A stretch of DNA of 64,000 nucleotides from Butyrivibrio sp. GTDB taxonomy: Bacteria; Bacillota; Clostridia; Lachnospirales; Lachnospiraceae. Under the pieces are notes generated by a model that was not told the origin of the DNA, did no database searches, and worked only from the letters and a program-made list of their open reading frames with translations. How positions within the stretch are numbered: position 1 is the first letter of the stretch; every line of letters begins with the position of its first letter. Shown here piece by piece: positions 34,021 through 42,099 of this stretch. Position numbers and translations under genes: made by a program. The DNA is taken from the NCBI GenBank assembly GCA_022486625.1, contig JAKVKH010000007.1, positions 44,102 to 108,101 of the forward strand. Direction: 5' to 3'.

Positions 34021-35352
34021 ATGGAGCAGATGTCTCTTTTTAATCAGATGATACCGCAACCGCTGGCGGCAAGACTCAGGCCGCAGACGCTGGATGATTT
34101 TGTCGGACAGCGGCATCTTCTCGGAGAGGGCAAGGTATTGCGGCGCCTGATCGAAAGCGATCAGATTTCTTCCATGATTTTCTGGGGACCGCCCGGTGTG
34201 GGGAAGACAACGCTTGCCAGAATCATTGCCGGCAGAACGAAGGCTTCTTTTATCGATTTCTCTGCAGTAACCAGCGGGATCAAGGAAATCCGCACCGTAA
34301 TGAAAGAGGCGGAGGATAACCGCGTATACGGGACGAAGACAATTGTCTTTGTGGATGAAATTCACCGTTTCAATAAGGCACAGCAGGATGCTTTTCTGCC
34401 GTTTGTGGAAAAAGGCAGCATCATCCTGATCGGTGCAACGACAGAAAATCCGTCCTTTGAAATCAACAGCGCTCTTTTGTCCAGATGCAAGGTGTTCGTG
34501 TTGCAGGCACTGACGGTCCGGGATCTGGTTACGCTACTCAAAAACGCACTGACAAATCCGCATGGGTTTGGCAATCAGAAGATACAGATTACAGAGGACA
34601 TGCTGGAAATGATCGCCTCTTTTGCAAACGGGGATGCGAGGAGCGCACTGTCCACGCTGGAGATGGTAGTGCTCAACGGCGATATAGCTGCAGACGGTAC
34701 AATTACCGTGACGAAAGAAACACTGGAGCAGTGCACATCCAAAAAGTCATTGTTGTATGATAAAAACGGTGAAGAACATTACAATCTGATCTCCGCACTT
34801 CATAAATCCATGCGTAATTCCGATCCGGATGCGGCGGTTTACTGGCTGGCCAGAATGCTGGAAGCCGGTGAGGATCCGCTGTATGTGGCAAGGCGTGTGA
34901 CCAGATTTGCGAGCGAGGATATCGGACTGGCGGATCCGCATGCGCTTGAAATCGCAGTGGCAGCCTACCAGGCGTGCCACTTTATCGGAATGCCGGAATG
35001 CACGGTACACCTGACGGAGGCAGTCGTGTATATGTCTCTGGCACCGAAGTCCAATGCACTTTACGTTGCATATGGGGAGGCCAGGGAGGATGCAATTGAA
35101 CATCTGGCAGAGCCCGTGCCGCTTGTGATCCGCAATGCACCGACAGCATTAATGAAAGACTTAAGTTATGGAAAGGGCTATCAGTATGCGCATGATACGC
35201 AGGATAAGCTGACGGATATGAAATGCCTTCCGGATGCACTGGAGAACCGCAGATACTATCGCCCGGACGGTCAGGGACAGGAATCGGGATACCTGCAGAG
35301 GCTGGCGCAGATCAGAGCGTGGAAAGAAGAACATCGCGGGCAGGAAACGTAA
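34021..35352 (+). CDS. rarA: Replication-associated recombination ATPase RarA
   Basis: A 443-residue AAA+ ATPase of the clamp-loader clade that acts at stalled replication forks, also called MgsA. Walker A G-P-P-G-V-G-K-T-T at 56-64, Walker B I-V-F-V-D-E-I at 108-114, sensor region G-A-T-T-E-N-P-S-F, then the lid and the RarA-specific C-terminal tetramerisation domain. AGGAGG precedes the ATG by 6 bases. Followed 14 bases later by a DUF4422 gene, probably on the same mRNA without functional connection. The name mgsA is also used for it; it is unrelated to methylglyoxal synthase. Confidence 0.95.
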   Translation: MEQMSLFNQMIPQPLAARLRPQTLDDFVGQRHLLGEGKVLRRLIESDQISSMIFWGPPGVGKTTLARIIAGRTKASFIDFSAVTSGIKEIRTVMKEAEDNRVYGTKTIVFVDEIHRFNKAQQDAFLPFVEKGSIILIGATTENPSFEINSALLSRCKVFVLQALTVRDLVTLLKNALTNPHGFGNQKIQITEDMLEMIASFANGDARSALSTLEMVVLNGDIAADGTITVTKETLEQCTSKKSLLYDKNGEEHYNLISALHKSMRNSDPDAAVYWLARMLEAGEDPLYVARRVTRFASEDIGLADPHALEIAVAAYQACHFIGMPECTVHLTEAVVYMSLAPKSNALYVAYGEAREDAIEHLAEPVPLVIRNAPTALMKDLSYGKGYQYAHDTQDKLTDMKCLPDALENRRYYRPDGQGQESGYLQRLAQIRAWKEEHRGQET

Positions 35353-35366
35353 CAGGGAGTGTGCAG

Positions 35367-36422
35367 ATGAAAATATATGCCATGACACATAAGAAATGCA
35401 GGATGCCGTCCGATCCGCTGTATGTACCCATGCAGGTGGGAAGAGCGATTCATGAACCGCTTGGATATGCAGGAGATGATACAGGGGACAACATATCTGC
35501 AGAGAATCCGTATTACAGTGAACTGACCGGAATGTACTGGCTCTGGAAGAATGATGTGACAGACGATATCGTCGGCATTTGCCATTACAGGAGATTCCTC
35601 ATTGATGAACAGGGGAAACTCCTTTCGGAAACACAGATCAGGGCGCTTTTACAGGAATATGATCTTATCACGACCAGACAGATCCGGCTGAACTGCACCT
35701 ATTATGACGGTTTTGCGGTGGATCATAACCAGCGTGACATGGACATTGTGGCGAAGGTCATACAAAGTGATGAACCGGAATATTATGAGACGTTTGAAAA
35801 AACGGTGCATGATACCGGAACCTATTTCGGTAACATGATCATTGCATCAAAACCGCTGTTTGACCGGTATGCGGCGTGGCTGTTCGGAATTCTGCAAAAA
35901 GCGGAGCAGCAGATTGACATGACAGGCTATGACGGATATCAGAAGCGTCTGTATGGTTTTGTTTCGGAGATTCTGCTGCTGGTGTGGATACGGGTCAACA
36001 GGCTGAGAGTCTGTGAATGCAGAGTCGGCATGATCGGGGAAAAGAAGGAAACACAGGAGATGGAAGAGCGCCTTTCACAGTATTTCCGGAAAAAAGATAT
36101 CAGCGGTGCAAAAAGTTATTTTCTGGACTGCCTGGCAGTCCGCCCGGATGTGCTGATGGAAGCGTCAGATATCTACGGTGATCTTAAGGCGGCCATGCAG
36201 GTGATCTCCACGGCGGAATATGAAATGGATGCTTCAGGCACCAGTATTCTGGATCGCTGCAATGATTTTGAAACACTGACGGATCTGTTTAAAAAGTTAA
36301 ATGCAGTGATGCAGAGAGAGGCAGCAGGAGTGCCGCTTTCGGATGATATGAAATTTCTGGAACGAAGCAGCTTCAGTCCTGAGGCGATTATGATTGCCCG
36401 GAAGATTGCAGAGAGAAGCTGA
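35367..36422 (+). CDS. DUF4422-family protein, likely glycosyltransferase
   Basis: 351 residues. The N-terminal part (1-230) matches the DUF4422 pattern: M-K-I-Y-A-M-T-H-K-K, then the Y-Y-S-E-L-T-G-M-Y-W-L-W-K-N block, I-C-H-Y-R-R-F and a late G-Y-x-x-R-L-Y-G-F. Family members occur in surface polysaccharide clusters and are thought to transfer sugars. The C-terminal 120 residues are less typical and predicted helical. The start at 35367 has AGGGAG 7 bases upstream. No other polysaccharide gene is adjacent; it follows rarA. Its last 35 bases overlap the convergent transporter gene. Confidence 0.8.
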   Translation: MKIYAMTHKKCRMPSDPLYVPMQVGRAIHEPLGYAGDDTGDNISAENPYYSELTGMYWLWKNDVTDDIVGICHYRRFLIDEQGKLLSETQIRALLQEYDLITTRQIRLNCTYYDGFAVDHNQRDMDIVAKVIQSDEPEYYETFEKTVHDTGTYFGNMIIASKPLFDRYAAWLFGILQKAEQQIDMTGYDGYQKRLYGFVSEILLLVWIRVNRLRVCECRVGMIGEKKETQEMEERLSQYFRKKDISGAKSYFLDCLAVRPDVLMEASDIYGDLKAAMQVISTAEYEMDASGTSILDRCNDFETLTDLFKKLNAVMQREAAGVPLSDDMKFLERSSFSPEAIMIARKIAERS

Positions 36423-37290
36423 AATGCTCCAGACAGATGTTGAGAGCGATGCCGACAGAGACCACAATACCGCCGATGAACGATACGGCAGAATAACCGC
36501 TGCCCGTCAGCAGATCAAGAGCGATACCGGTAAACACCTGACCGATGAAGGTCAGGATGGTCTGACGGAACGCGGAAATTTTCGGCACGGTAATGTTATA
36601 CAGTACAACGGTCGTGACGCCCAGCATGCCGCCCAGATAGATCCAGAGGTGAGGAACGGCGGTGATCTCGGGCACATTTCCGGAAGTAAGACGCCAGATC
36701 ACTGCGATCAGCAGAACAATCGGGAAACCGACCAGATGATTGATCAGAGAACCCTGCATGGCACCTGTTTTTTCCGCCAGTCTGGCATTGACGGTACGGG
36801 ACATGACCACGAATACGCCGCTGAGAATGGATACAGTTACAGCAATGATTCCGGTCAGAACAGAGTGGTCGGTCATGATGCATACACCGGCGAGCGAGAA
36901 GAGAATCCCGATGAGAGAAGTTTTACGAAAGGCATGCTTTTCCATACCGAACAGCCCCAGACTGTCGATCAGGAGGGACAGGAGTGTCTGCCCCAGAAGC
37001 CCCAGTGCGACAATACTGGTCATGCTGATTTTGCCATAGGCGAAATTATTGGCCAGTGTCGGAACTACACCGAGTGCACCCCCAAGATACATCCACCAGG
37101 GTGAATGACCAAAAAGCCGCGCCTTTTTGTGTTCACCGCGGAGGCGGCACAAAAATGCGGCAAATATGATGCCAACGATATGGATGATGACGGCAGCGAT
37201 AAAAACATCATATATCTGAGAGAGAGAGCCGTTGATTGAAATCATGACGGCAAGGATAAGACCTGTGAGAAGAGCGATGAACTGATACAT
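36388..37290 (-). CDS. DMT-superfamily transporter, YdcZ family
   Basis: 300 residues with about ten membrane helices arranged as two tandem YdcZ repeats; the repeated element W-M-Y-L-G-G-A-L-G-V and L-W-I-Y-L-G-G-M-L-G-V marks the equivalent place in each half. Substrate unknown. ATG 37290 has GGAG 5 bases upstream, so I do not use the upstream codons. The gene is divergent from a YeiL-like Crp/Fnr regulator, probably its controller. Confidence 0.88.
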   Translation of the reverse strand: MYQFIALLTGLILAVMISINGSLSQIYDVFIAAVIIHIVGIIFAAFLCRLRGEHKKARLFGHSPWWMYLGGALGVVPTLANNFAYGKISMTSIVALGLLGQTLLSLLIDSLGLFGMEKHAFRKTSLIGILFSLAGVCIMTDHSVLTGIIAVTVSILSGVFVVMSRTVNARLAEKTGAMQGSLINHLVGFPIVLLIAVIWRLTSGNVPEITAVPHLWIYLGGMLGVTTVVLYNITVPKISAFRQTILTFIGQVFTGIALDLLTGSGYSAVSFIGGIVVSVGIALNICLEHFSFSLQSSGQS

Positions 37291-37415
37291 GTAAACTCCG
37301 TTCTGCCGCAAAGGGCAAATGAATTTTTTCTGCACTTATTATAGAGGAAATCAAAGCAGAGGGGTTAGGACATATGTCTCATACATGTTATACTGTATTT
37401 TACAGGAGCGTGCAA

Positions 37416-38114
37416 ATGGAGAAAAGAAGAGCAGGGAAAACAGCCAGGGCAAGGCTGAAAACCTATGGACTCGAATATCCGGAAGACCGGGAGAAAGAAA
37501 CGCCTGTATGCCTGAAATTCTCTGCCGGAGAATGTATTTTCAGAGAAGGGGAACCGATTTCCTGGTTCGGAATTGTGTTAAGTGGCAGCGCAAAGGTGTG
37601 TCAGACTGCAAATAACGGGAAAAACCTTGTGCTTTGTTATTATGCTTCCGACGGAACACTTGGCGATATTGAATTTATGATGGATGAAAAGCTGGCGGAT
37701 TGTACAGTGGTTGCAATGACCGAGTTTGAATGTATTGCGATTCCGCGTACAGAGTGGCCGGAATTAAGAAATAACCTTGTTTTCTTAAATTATGTGGGGC
37801 GGGAACTTGCAGGCAAGCTGGTCCGCAGTTCGGATAATCTCGTATCTGCAGCGTTATATACCGGGGAAGAACGCCTGTGCGCATATATTCTGCAGGCCTC
37901 CCATCATCAGGTCTTCAGCGATGTGCTGACAGATGTATCCTGTTCGGTGGGAATGAGCTACCGTCATATGTTTCGGCTGCTCGGAGAACTGTGCGAAGAG
38001 GGGATTTTGGAGAAAAAAAGCAGTGGTTACCGGATCATGGATATGAACCGCCTGATGGAAAGATCTGCGGGATCTCATGTACAGGGGATTGCAAAGAAAA
38101 ACAAAGAATGGTAG
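37416..38114 (+). CDS. Crp/Fnr-family regulator, YeiL-like
   Basis: 232 residues. A cyclic-nucleotide-binding-type beta barrel (about 30-130: F-S-A-G-E-C-I-F-R-E-G, then G-D-I-E-F-M-M) is followed by a C-terminal winged HTH, where M-S-Y-R-H-M-F-R-L-L-G-E-L resembles E. coli YeiL (V-S-Y-R-H-L-L-Y-V-L). There is no N-terminal Fnr-type four-cysteine cluster. GGAG lies 7 bases before ATG 37416. Divergent from the YdcZ transporter, 125 bases apart. The effector is unknown. Confidence 0.88.
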   Translation: MEKRRAGKTARARLKTYGLEYPEDREKETPVCLKFSAGECIFREGEPISWFGIVLSGSAKVCQTANNGKNLVLCYYASDGTLGDIEFMMDEKLADCTVVAMTEFECIAIPRTEWPELRNNLVFLNYVGRELAGKLVRSSDNLVSAALYTGEERLCAYILQASHHQVFSDVLTDVSCSVGMSYRHMFRLLGELCEEGILEKKSSGYRIMDMNRLMERSAGSHVQGIAKKNKEW

Positions 38115-38118
38115 TTTA

Positions 38119-38130
38119 ATTGTATACAAT
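38119..38130 (+). promoter_or_regulatory. OhrR-type operator
   Basis: Perfect 12-bp palindrome ATTGTATACAAT, 21 bases before the OhrR start. It is close to the known OhrR box, which pairs AATTGTA and TACAATT half-sites, and its position fits autorepression. Confidence 0.65.
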
Positions 38131-38151
38131 GGATAAAATGGAGTGTGTGCG

Positions 38152-38595
38152 ATGGGTAAATATGATGCATTGAAGCTGGAAAATCAGCTTTGCTTTCCTC
38201 TGTACGCGGTTTCCAAGGAAATCGTCAAGCGATATAAACCGTTTCTGGACAGGTTGGATCTGACTTATACACAGTACATTACCATGATGGTTCTGTGGGA
38301 ACACAGGCAGATGAATGTGAAAGAGCTTGGCGGGCATCTTTATCTGGATTCCGGTACACTGACGCCGGTGCTGAAAAAGCTGGAGCAGAAAGGCTGGATT
38401 GAACGGACGAGAGCCCGGGATGACGAACGGGTTCTGATTGTCACACTGACAGAAGAAGGAAACCAGCTCAAGGAAAAGGCACTTGATATTCCATCGCAGA
38501 TCGGAGCCTGTGTCAGACTGGATCAGGAGCAGGCACACCAGCTTTATCAGATCTTATACAGAATTCTTGGAGATATGGAAAAAAAGGCAGACTGA
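38152..38595 (+). CDS. ohrR: Organic-hydroperoxide-responsive MarR regulator OhrR
   Basis: 147 residues. The N-terminus L-E-N-Q-L-C-F-P-L-Y-A carries the peroxide-sensing cysteine C14, where B. subtilis OhrR has C15. The central winged HTH includes D-S-G-T-L-T-P-V-L-K-K-L and a D-D-E-R wing. Organic hydroperoxides oxidise the cysteine and release the repressor. GGAG precedes ATG 38152. No ohr peroxidase gene is next to it; the following gene is an HD-GYP protein 44 bases away, which might be co-transcribed. Confidence 0.88.
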   Translation: MGKYDALKLENQLCFPLYAVSKEIVKRYKPFLDRLDLTYTQYITMMVLWEHRQMNVKELGGHLYLDSGTLTPVLKKLEQKGWIERTRARDDERVLIVTLTEEGNQLKEKALDIPSQIGACVRLDQEQAHQLYQILYRILGDMEKKAD

Positions 38596-38639
38596 GTATT
38601 ACATCATACCGGAAGACGGTAAAGTAAAGAGGGAACATT

Positions 38640-40349
38640 ATGGTTACGTATGGGTTTGTTCATTTTATTGAATTGGTTGCAGTAATAATTGCAGCAGTAT
38701 GCGTTGTTCTGGCAACATTTCATCGTCCGAATGAAGGACAGAAGCTGACAACCATCATTTCATTTATGTTCTTTCTGGTCTGCCTGGGTGCACTTGGCAG
38801 GAGTCTTTCTGCAGATGAAGCATTGATGGTCTATGCCAATAAGATCGAATATCTGGGTGCATGCAATGCATTCAGTATTTTTGTCATTCTGTACGGACTC
38901 TATATGGATATTCATATTCCCAGATGGCTTAAGGTGGTCATGATCGGCTCAGGCTATGTGATGACTGTTTTTACCTGTACATTCGACATGAATACCTGGT
39001 ATTATAAATCCTTTCATGTGGAAATTATAAATCATGTCCCGGTTCTGGTAAAGGAATACGGACCGGTGCATACAGTATATGTGATAATGATTGCCGCATA
39101 TCTGGTCGGTATTGCATCGATGTATATCTATCGTAGAATTGTAACCATCAAGAATAAGAGAAGATATTCAAGGGGACTTGCCATTGTGGCAATCGCACCG
39201 ATTACGGCCTATATTATTGAGAAGCTATCCGGTTCTACACTGGACCTTCTTCCTTATGGCCTGATCATCAGTGATATGCACCTGGTATACCTGATCGGTC
39301 ACAGGTTCTATGATCTGAACAGCATTGCGCTGGATATGGTGTATGAAACTTCAGGAGATGCAATTGTCATTGAAACGATGTTTCATGAATTTGAAGGTGC
39401 GAACCAGCTGGCACGTACCATGTTTCCGGAGCTGGAAAAGATGGTGGTTGGGGAACCATATGAAATGAAGACACCTGAATTTGCGGCGAAACGTGAGCAT
39501 TTGCAGGAAATCAGTAAAAAGGGTGAAACCTATGTGTTTGATGAGCATCAGTACCGGGTTACATTCAGAGATATCAATGTGAAGAAGCAGCAGGCGGGGC
39601 GTATTATGACGCTGCGTGATATCACCATGGAAATGGAACACACGAAGCTGCTGGAATCCTACCGGGAAGAACTGGAAGAAAATGTAGAAAAGAAAACGCA
39701 GCAGCTGCAGCATTTTCAGGAGCAGATGCTGTTCGGATTCGCTTCACTTGTGGAAAACAAGAATACAACAACAGGCGGGCACATTCGAAGAACCAGTGAT
39801 TATGTAGATGCCATAACGAGAGAACTCTGGAATGAAGGAAAATATGCAGATGAAGTTACAAAGGCATATATCAGACGTCTTCGTCGCGTCGCGCCGCTTC
39901 ATGATATCGGGAAGGTATCCATTCCGGAGGAAATTCTGGATAAACCGGGTAAGCTGACACCGGAAGAATTTGAAATTATGAAGACGCATACGACAGAAGG
40001 TGCCAGAATTATTGATGTGCTGATGAAAAATACAGGCGACAGTACGGATTATGAACTTGCACGTCAGGTTGCGCTGTATCATCATGAGAAATGGAACGGA
40101 GCCGGTTATCCGGAAGGCCTTTTGGAGAAAAAAATTCCGCTCTGTGCCAGAATCATGGCAGTTGCAGATGTATTTGATGCGCTGGTATCCAGCCGCCTGT
40201 ATAAAACTGCATATTCAATGGATCAGGCATTTCGGATCATGCTGGAAGAACGCGGAACGCATTTTGATCCGCTGATTCTGGATGTATTTATGAAGATACG
40301 CCCGGAGATTGAACAGATATTCAATCAGTTTGGCGATGAAGATCGGTAG
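38640..40349 (+). CDS. Membrane HD-GYP phosphodiesterase
   Basis: 569 residues. A seven-helix membrane sensor of the histidine-kinase 7TM type (about 5-225) leads to a PAS-like segment (230-340), a short coiled coil (E-L-E-E-N-V-E-K-K-T-Q-Q-L-Q at about 343-357) and an HD-GYP domain. In the last, H421-D422 form the HD pair in P-L-H-D-I-G-K, followed by M-K-T-H-T-T-E-G and Y-H-H-E-K-W-N-G-A-G-Y-P with an intact GYP. It should hydrolyse c-di-GMP to pGpG or GMP. AGAGGG precedes the ATG. Its 3' end overlaps the convergent hydrolase gene by 29 bases. Confidence 0.92.
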   Translation: MVTYGFVHFIELVAVIIAAVCVVLATFHRPNEGQKLTTIISFMFFLVCLGALGRSLSADEALMVYANKIEYLGACNAFSIFVILYGLYMDIHIPRWLKVVMIGSGYVMTVFTCTFDMNTWYYKSFHVEIINHVPVLVKEYGPVHTVYVIMIAAYLVGIASMYIYRRIVTIKNKRRYSRGLAIVAIAPITAYIIEKLSGSTLDLLPYGLIISDMHLVYLIGHRFYDLNSIALDMVYETSGDAIVIETMFHEFEGANQLARTMFPELEKMVVGEPYEMKTPEFAAKREHLQEISKKGETYVFDEHQYRVTFRDINVKKQQAGRIMTLRDITMEMEHTKLLESYREELEENVEKKTQQLQHFQEQMLFGFASLVENKNTTTGGHIRRTSDYVDAITRELWNEGKYADEVTKAYIRRLRRVAPLHDIGKVSIPEEILDKPGKLTPEEFEIMKTHTTEGARIIDVLMKNTGDSTDYELARQVALYHHEKWNGAGYPEGLLEKKIPLCARIMAVADVFDALVSSRLYKTAYSMDQAFRIMLEERGTHFDPLILDVFMKIRPEIEQIFNQFGDEDR

Positions 40350-41067
40350 TCCAGGAAGAAATCAGCTGTGCTGCGGTATCAAGCTGATCATTATTCGAGA
40401 TGGAAGGTATTCCGTCTCCGCTTTGAATTCCGTACATGCCGAAATAGGAATGGCAGCCTCCCGGAATGACCTTTTCAGTAAGGGCAGCCGGGAGGTTTTT
40501 TCTGGCCTTTGCGTAGGAAACCAGATTCAGAACATGATCCTCTGAGCCGTAGACAGACAGGACAGACAGACCGGTATCCCTCAGATCTTCGGTGGAATAG
40601 GAGGCCAGGAGAATTAATCCTTTGTAATCGGCTGCGTGGTTTTTCAGATATACAGCGGCCATGGAACCGCCAAGAGAATGACCGGCAAGATACCAGTCAG
40701 TGATTTCGGGATAAGCTTTCTTTAACCCATCAGCGCGGTTTATGCCGAATATGGCGAGATTCAATGGCATTTCCGGCATGATGCAGAGAATGCCTTTTTG
40801 TGCACAGCGGTACAGAAGCGGTGCATATGCTTCATATGCAACTTTTCCGCCCGGATAGAAAATCATGCCGGAAGAGACGTGATCAGGTGTAAAGACCATC
40901 TGATGGTTTTTGCAGGTAACGGTTACACCTTCCCCGGATTTTGCAAGATACTGCAGTGCAGTATCAGACGCATGATAATAATCGGAGGCATAGATCAGAA
41001 AACCTGCGCAGAGTACAGCGAAGATAATCAGAAATGCCAATAATATTTTTCTCAGTCTTTTTCTCAT
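40321..41067 (-). CDS. Alpha/beta hydrolase, membrane-anchored or secreted
   Basis: 248 residues with an N-terminal hydrophobic helix (about 8-28) that is a signal anchor or signal peptide. The nucleophile elbow is G-H-S-L-G-G, and an acid (G-S-E-D-H) and the late histidine G-G-C-H-S complete the triad. F-Y-P-G-G-K-V near 70 is the oxyanion loop. It matches the small hydrolase family near dienelactone-hydrolase-like proteins. Substrate unknown. It shares 29 bases with the HD-GYP gene end to end. Confidence 0.82.
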   Translation of the reverse strand: MRKRLRKILLAFLIIFAVLCAGFLIYASDYYHASDTALQYLAKSGEGVTVTCKNHQMVFTPDHVSSGMIFYPGGKVAYEAYAPLLYRCAQKGILCIMPEMPLNLAIFGINRADGLKKAYPEITDWYLAGHSLGGSMAAVYLKNHAADYKGLILLASYSTEDLRDTGLSVLSVYGSEDHVLNLVSYAKARKNLPAALTEKVIPGGCHSYFGMYGIQSGDGIPSISNNDQLDTAAQLISSWTTDLHRQTD

Positions 41068-41197
41068 GACGGCGGCCTCTTTTATAATAAATGCAACTAT
41101 ATCTGTATATTATGGTTGCAGAGACAAATTTGTAAAGAAAATATTTTTCAAGGGGAATGCGTTAAAATGGACTGACTGAAAAAACATATTCTGGCAT

Positions 41198-41226
41198 TTG
41201 AAACCATACCACTATGCTGATACAAT
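41198..41226 (+). promoter_or_regulatory. Promoter of the pyridoxamine kinase gene
   Basis: TTGAAA (41198-41203), 17-base spacer, TACAAT (41221-41226), 33 bases before the start codon. Confidence 0.7.
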
Positions 41227-41259
41227 CAAGGCAAGGTTAGATGAAAGGAATGAAAACAG

Positions 41260-42099
41260 ATGAAAAGAATTGTAACCATGCAGGATATCTCCTGTATCGG
41301 AAAGTGTTCGCTGACGGTTGCACTTCCGATTATATCAGCAATGGGAATTGAAACAGCGGTAATTCCGACAGCGGTACTTTCCACACATACGGGATTTCAG
41401 AATTTTACCTTTCGGGACCTGACAGAAGATATTCCGGGGATTATTGAGCACTGGAAAAAGGAAAATTTCCATCTGGATGCTGTATACAGCGGGTATCTTG
41501 GCTCCGTGAAGCAGATTGAACTTGTAAAAGAACTTTTCAGTCAGTTTCATCCATCGCTGAAGGTGGTGGATCCGGCAATGGCAGATGATGGCAGACTTTA
41601 TACCGGATTTGATGAGAAGTTTGTTGAAGCGATGAGAAAGCTCTGCGCAGAAGCAGATGTGATCATGCCGAATCTGACGGAAGCATGCTTCCTGACCGGA
41701 AAACAATATGAAGCAGATGCGGATGAAGCGCTGATCAGACAGATTATGAAAGAACTGGGACAACGAGGTACCGGCAGAGTGGTTATGACGGGGGTACGTA
41801 CATCGGCCGGCAGATTGGGCGCATTGTGCTATGATGCGCAGAAGGATTCCTTTTCGGCTTATGAAAATGAGCGTATTGATGCGCATTTTCATGGCACAGG
41901 AGACATTTTCGCCAGTTGCATGACAGGCGCGCTTGTCAGAGGATATTCCATGGAGAATGCACTGAAACTGGCGGTAGACTATACTCTGGAATGCATCCGG
42001 GAGACCATGAAAGAACCGGAGCACAACTGGTACGGTGTTAATTTTGAAGCAGCGATTCCGTTTTTGGTAGGGCAACTGGAGCATAATATCCGGCACTGA
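41260..42099 (+). CDS. pdxY: Pyridoxamine/pyridoxal kinase
   Basis: 279 residues of the ribokinase-like fold. It phosphorylates vitamin B6 vitamers with ATP to feed pyridoxal phosphate salvage. Features: Q-D-I-S-C-I-G-K-C-S at 8-17, S-T-H-T-G-F near 41-46, D-P-A-M-A-D near 104-109, and the anion hole with catalytic base G-T-G-D at 212-215. This is the PdxK/PdxY class, not the ThiD-like class. Monocistronic with its own promoter. Its final 62 bases overlap the convergent EAL gene. Confidence 0.92.
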   Translation: MKRIVTMQDISCIGKCSLTVALPIISAMGIETAVIPTAVLSTHTGFQNFTFRDLTEDIPGIIEHWKKENFHLDAVYSGYLGSVKQIELVKELFSQFHPSLKVVDPAMADDGRLYTGFDEKFVEAMRKLCAEADVIMPNLTEACFLTGKQYEADADEALIRQIMKELGQRGTGRVVMTGVRTSAGRLGALCYDAQKDSFSAYENERIDAHFHGTGDIFASCMTGALVRGYSMENALKLAVDYTLECIRETMKEPEHNWYGVNFEAAIPFLVGQLEHNIRH

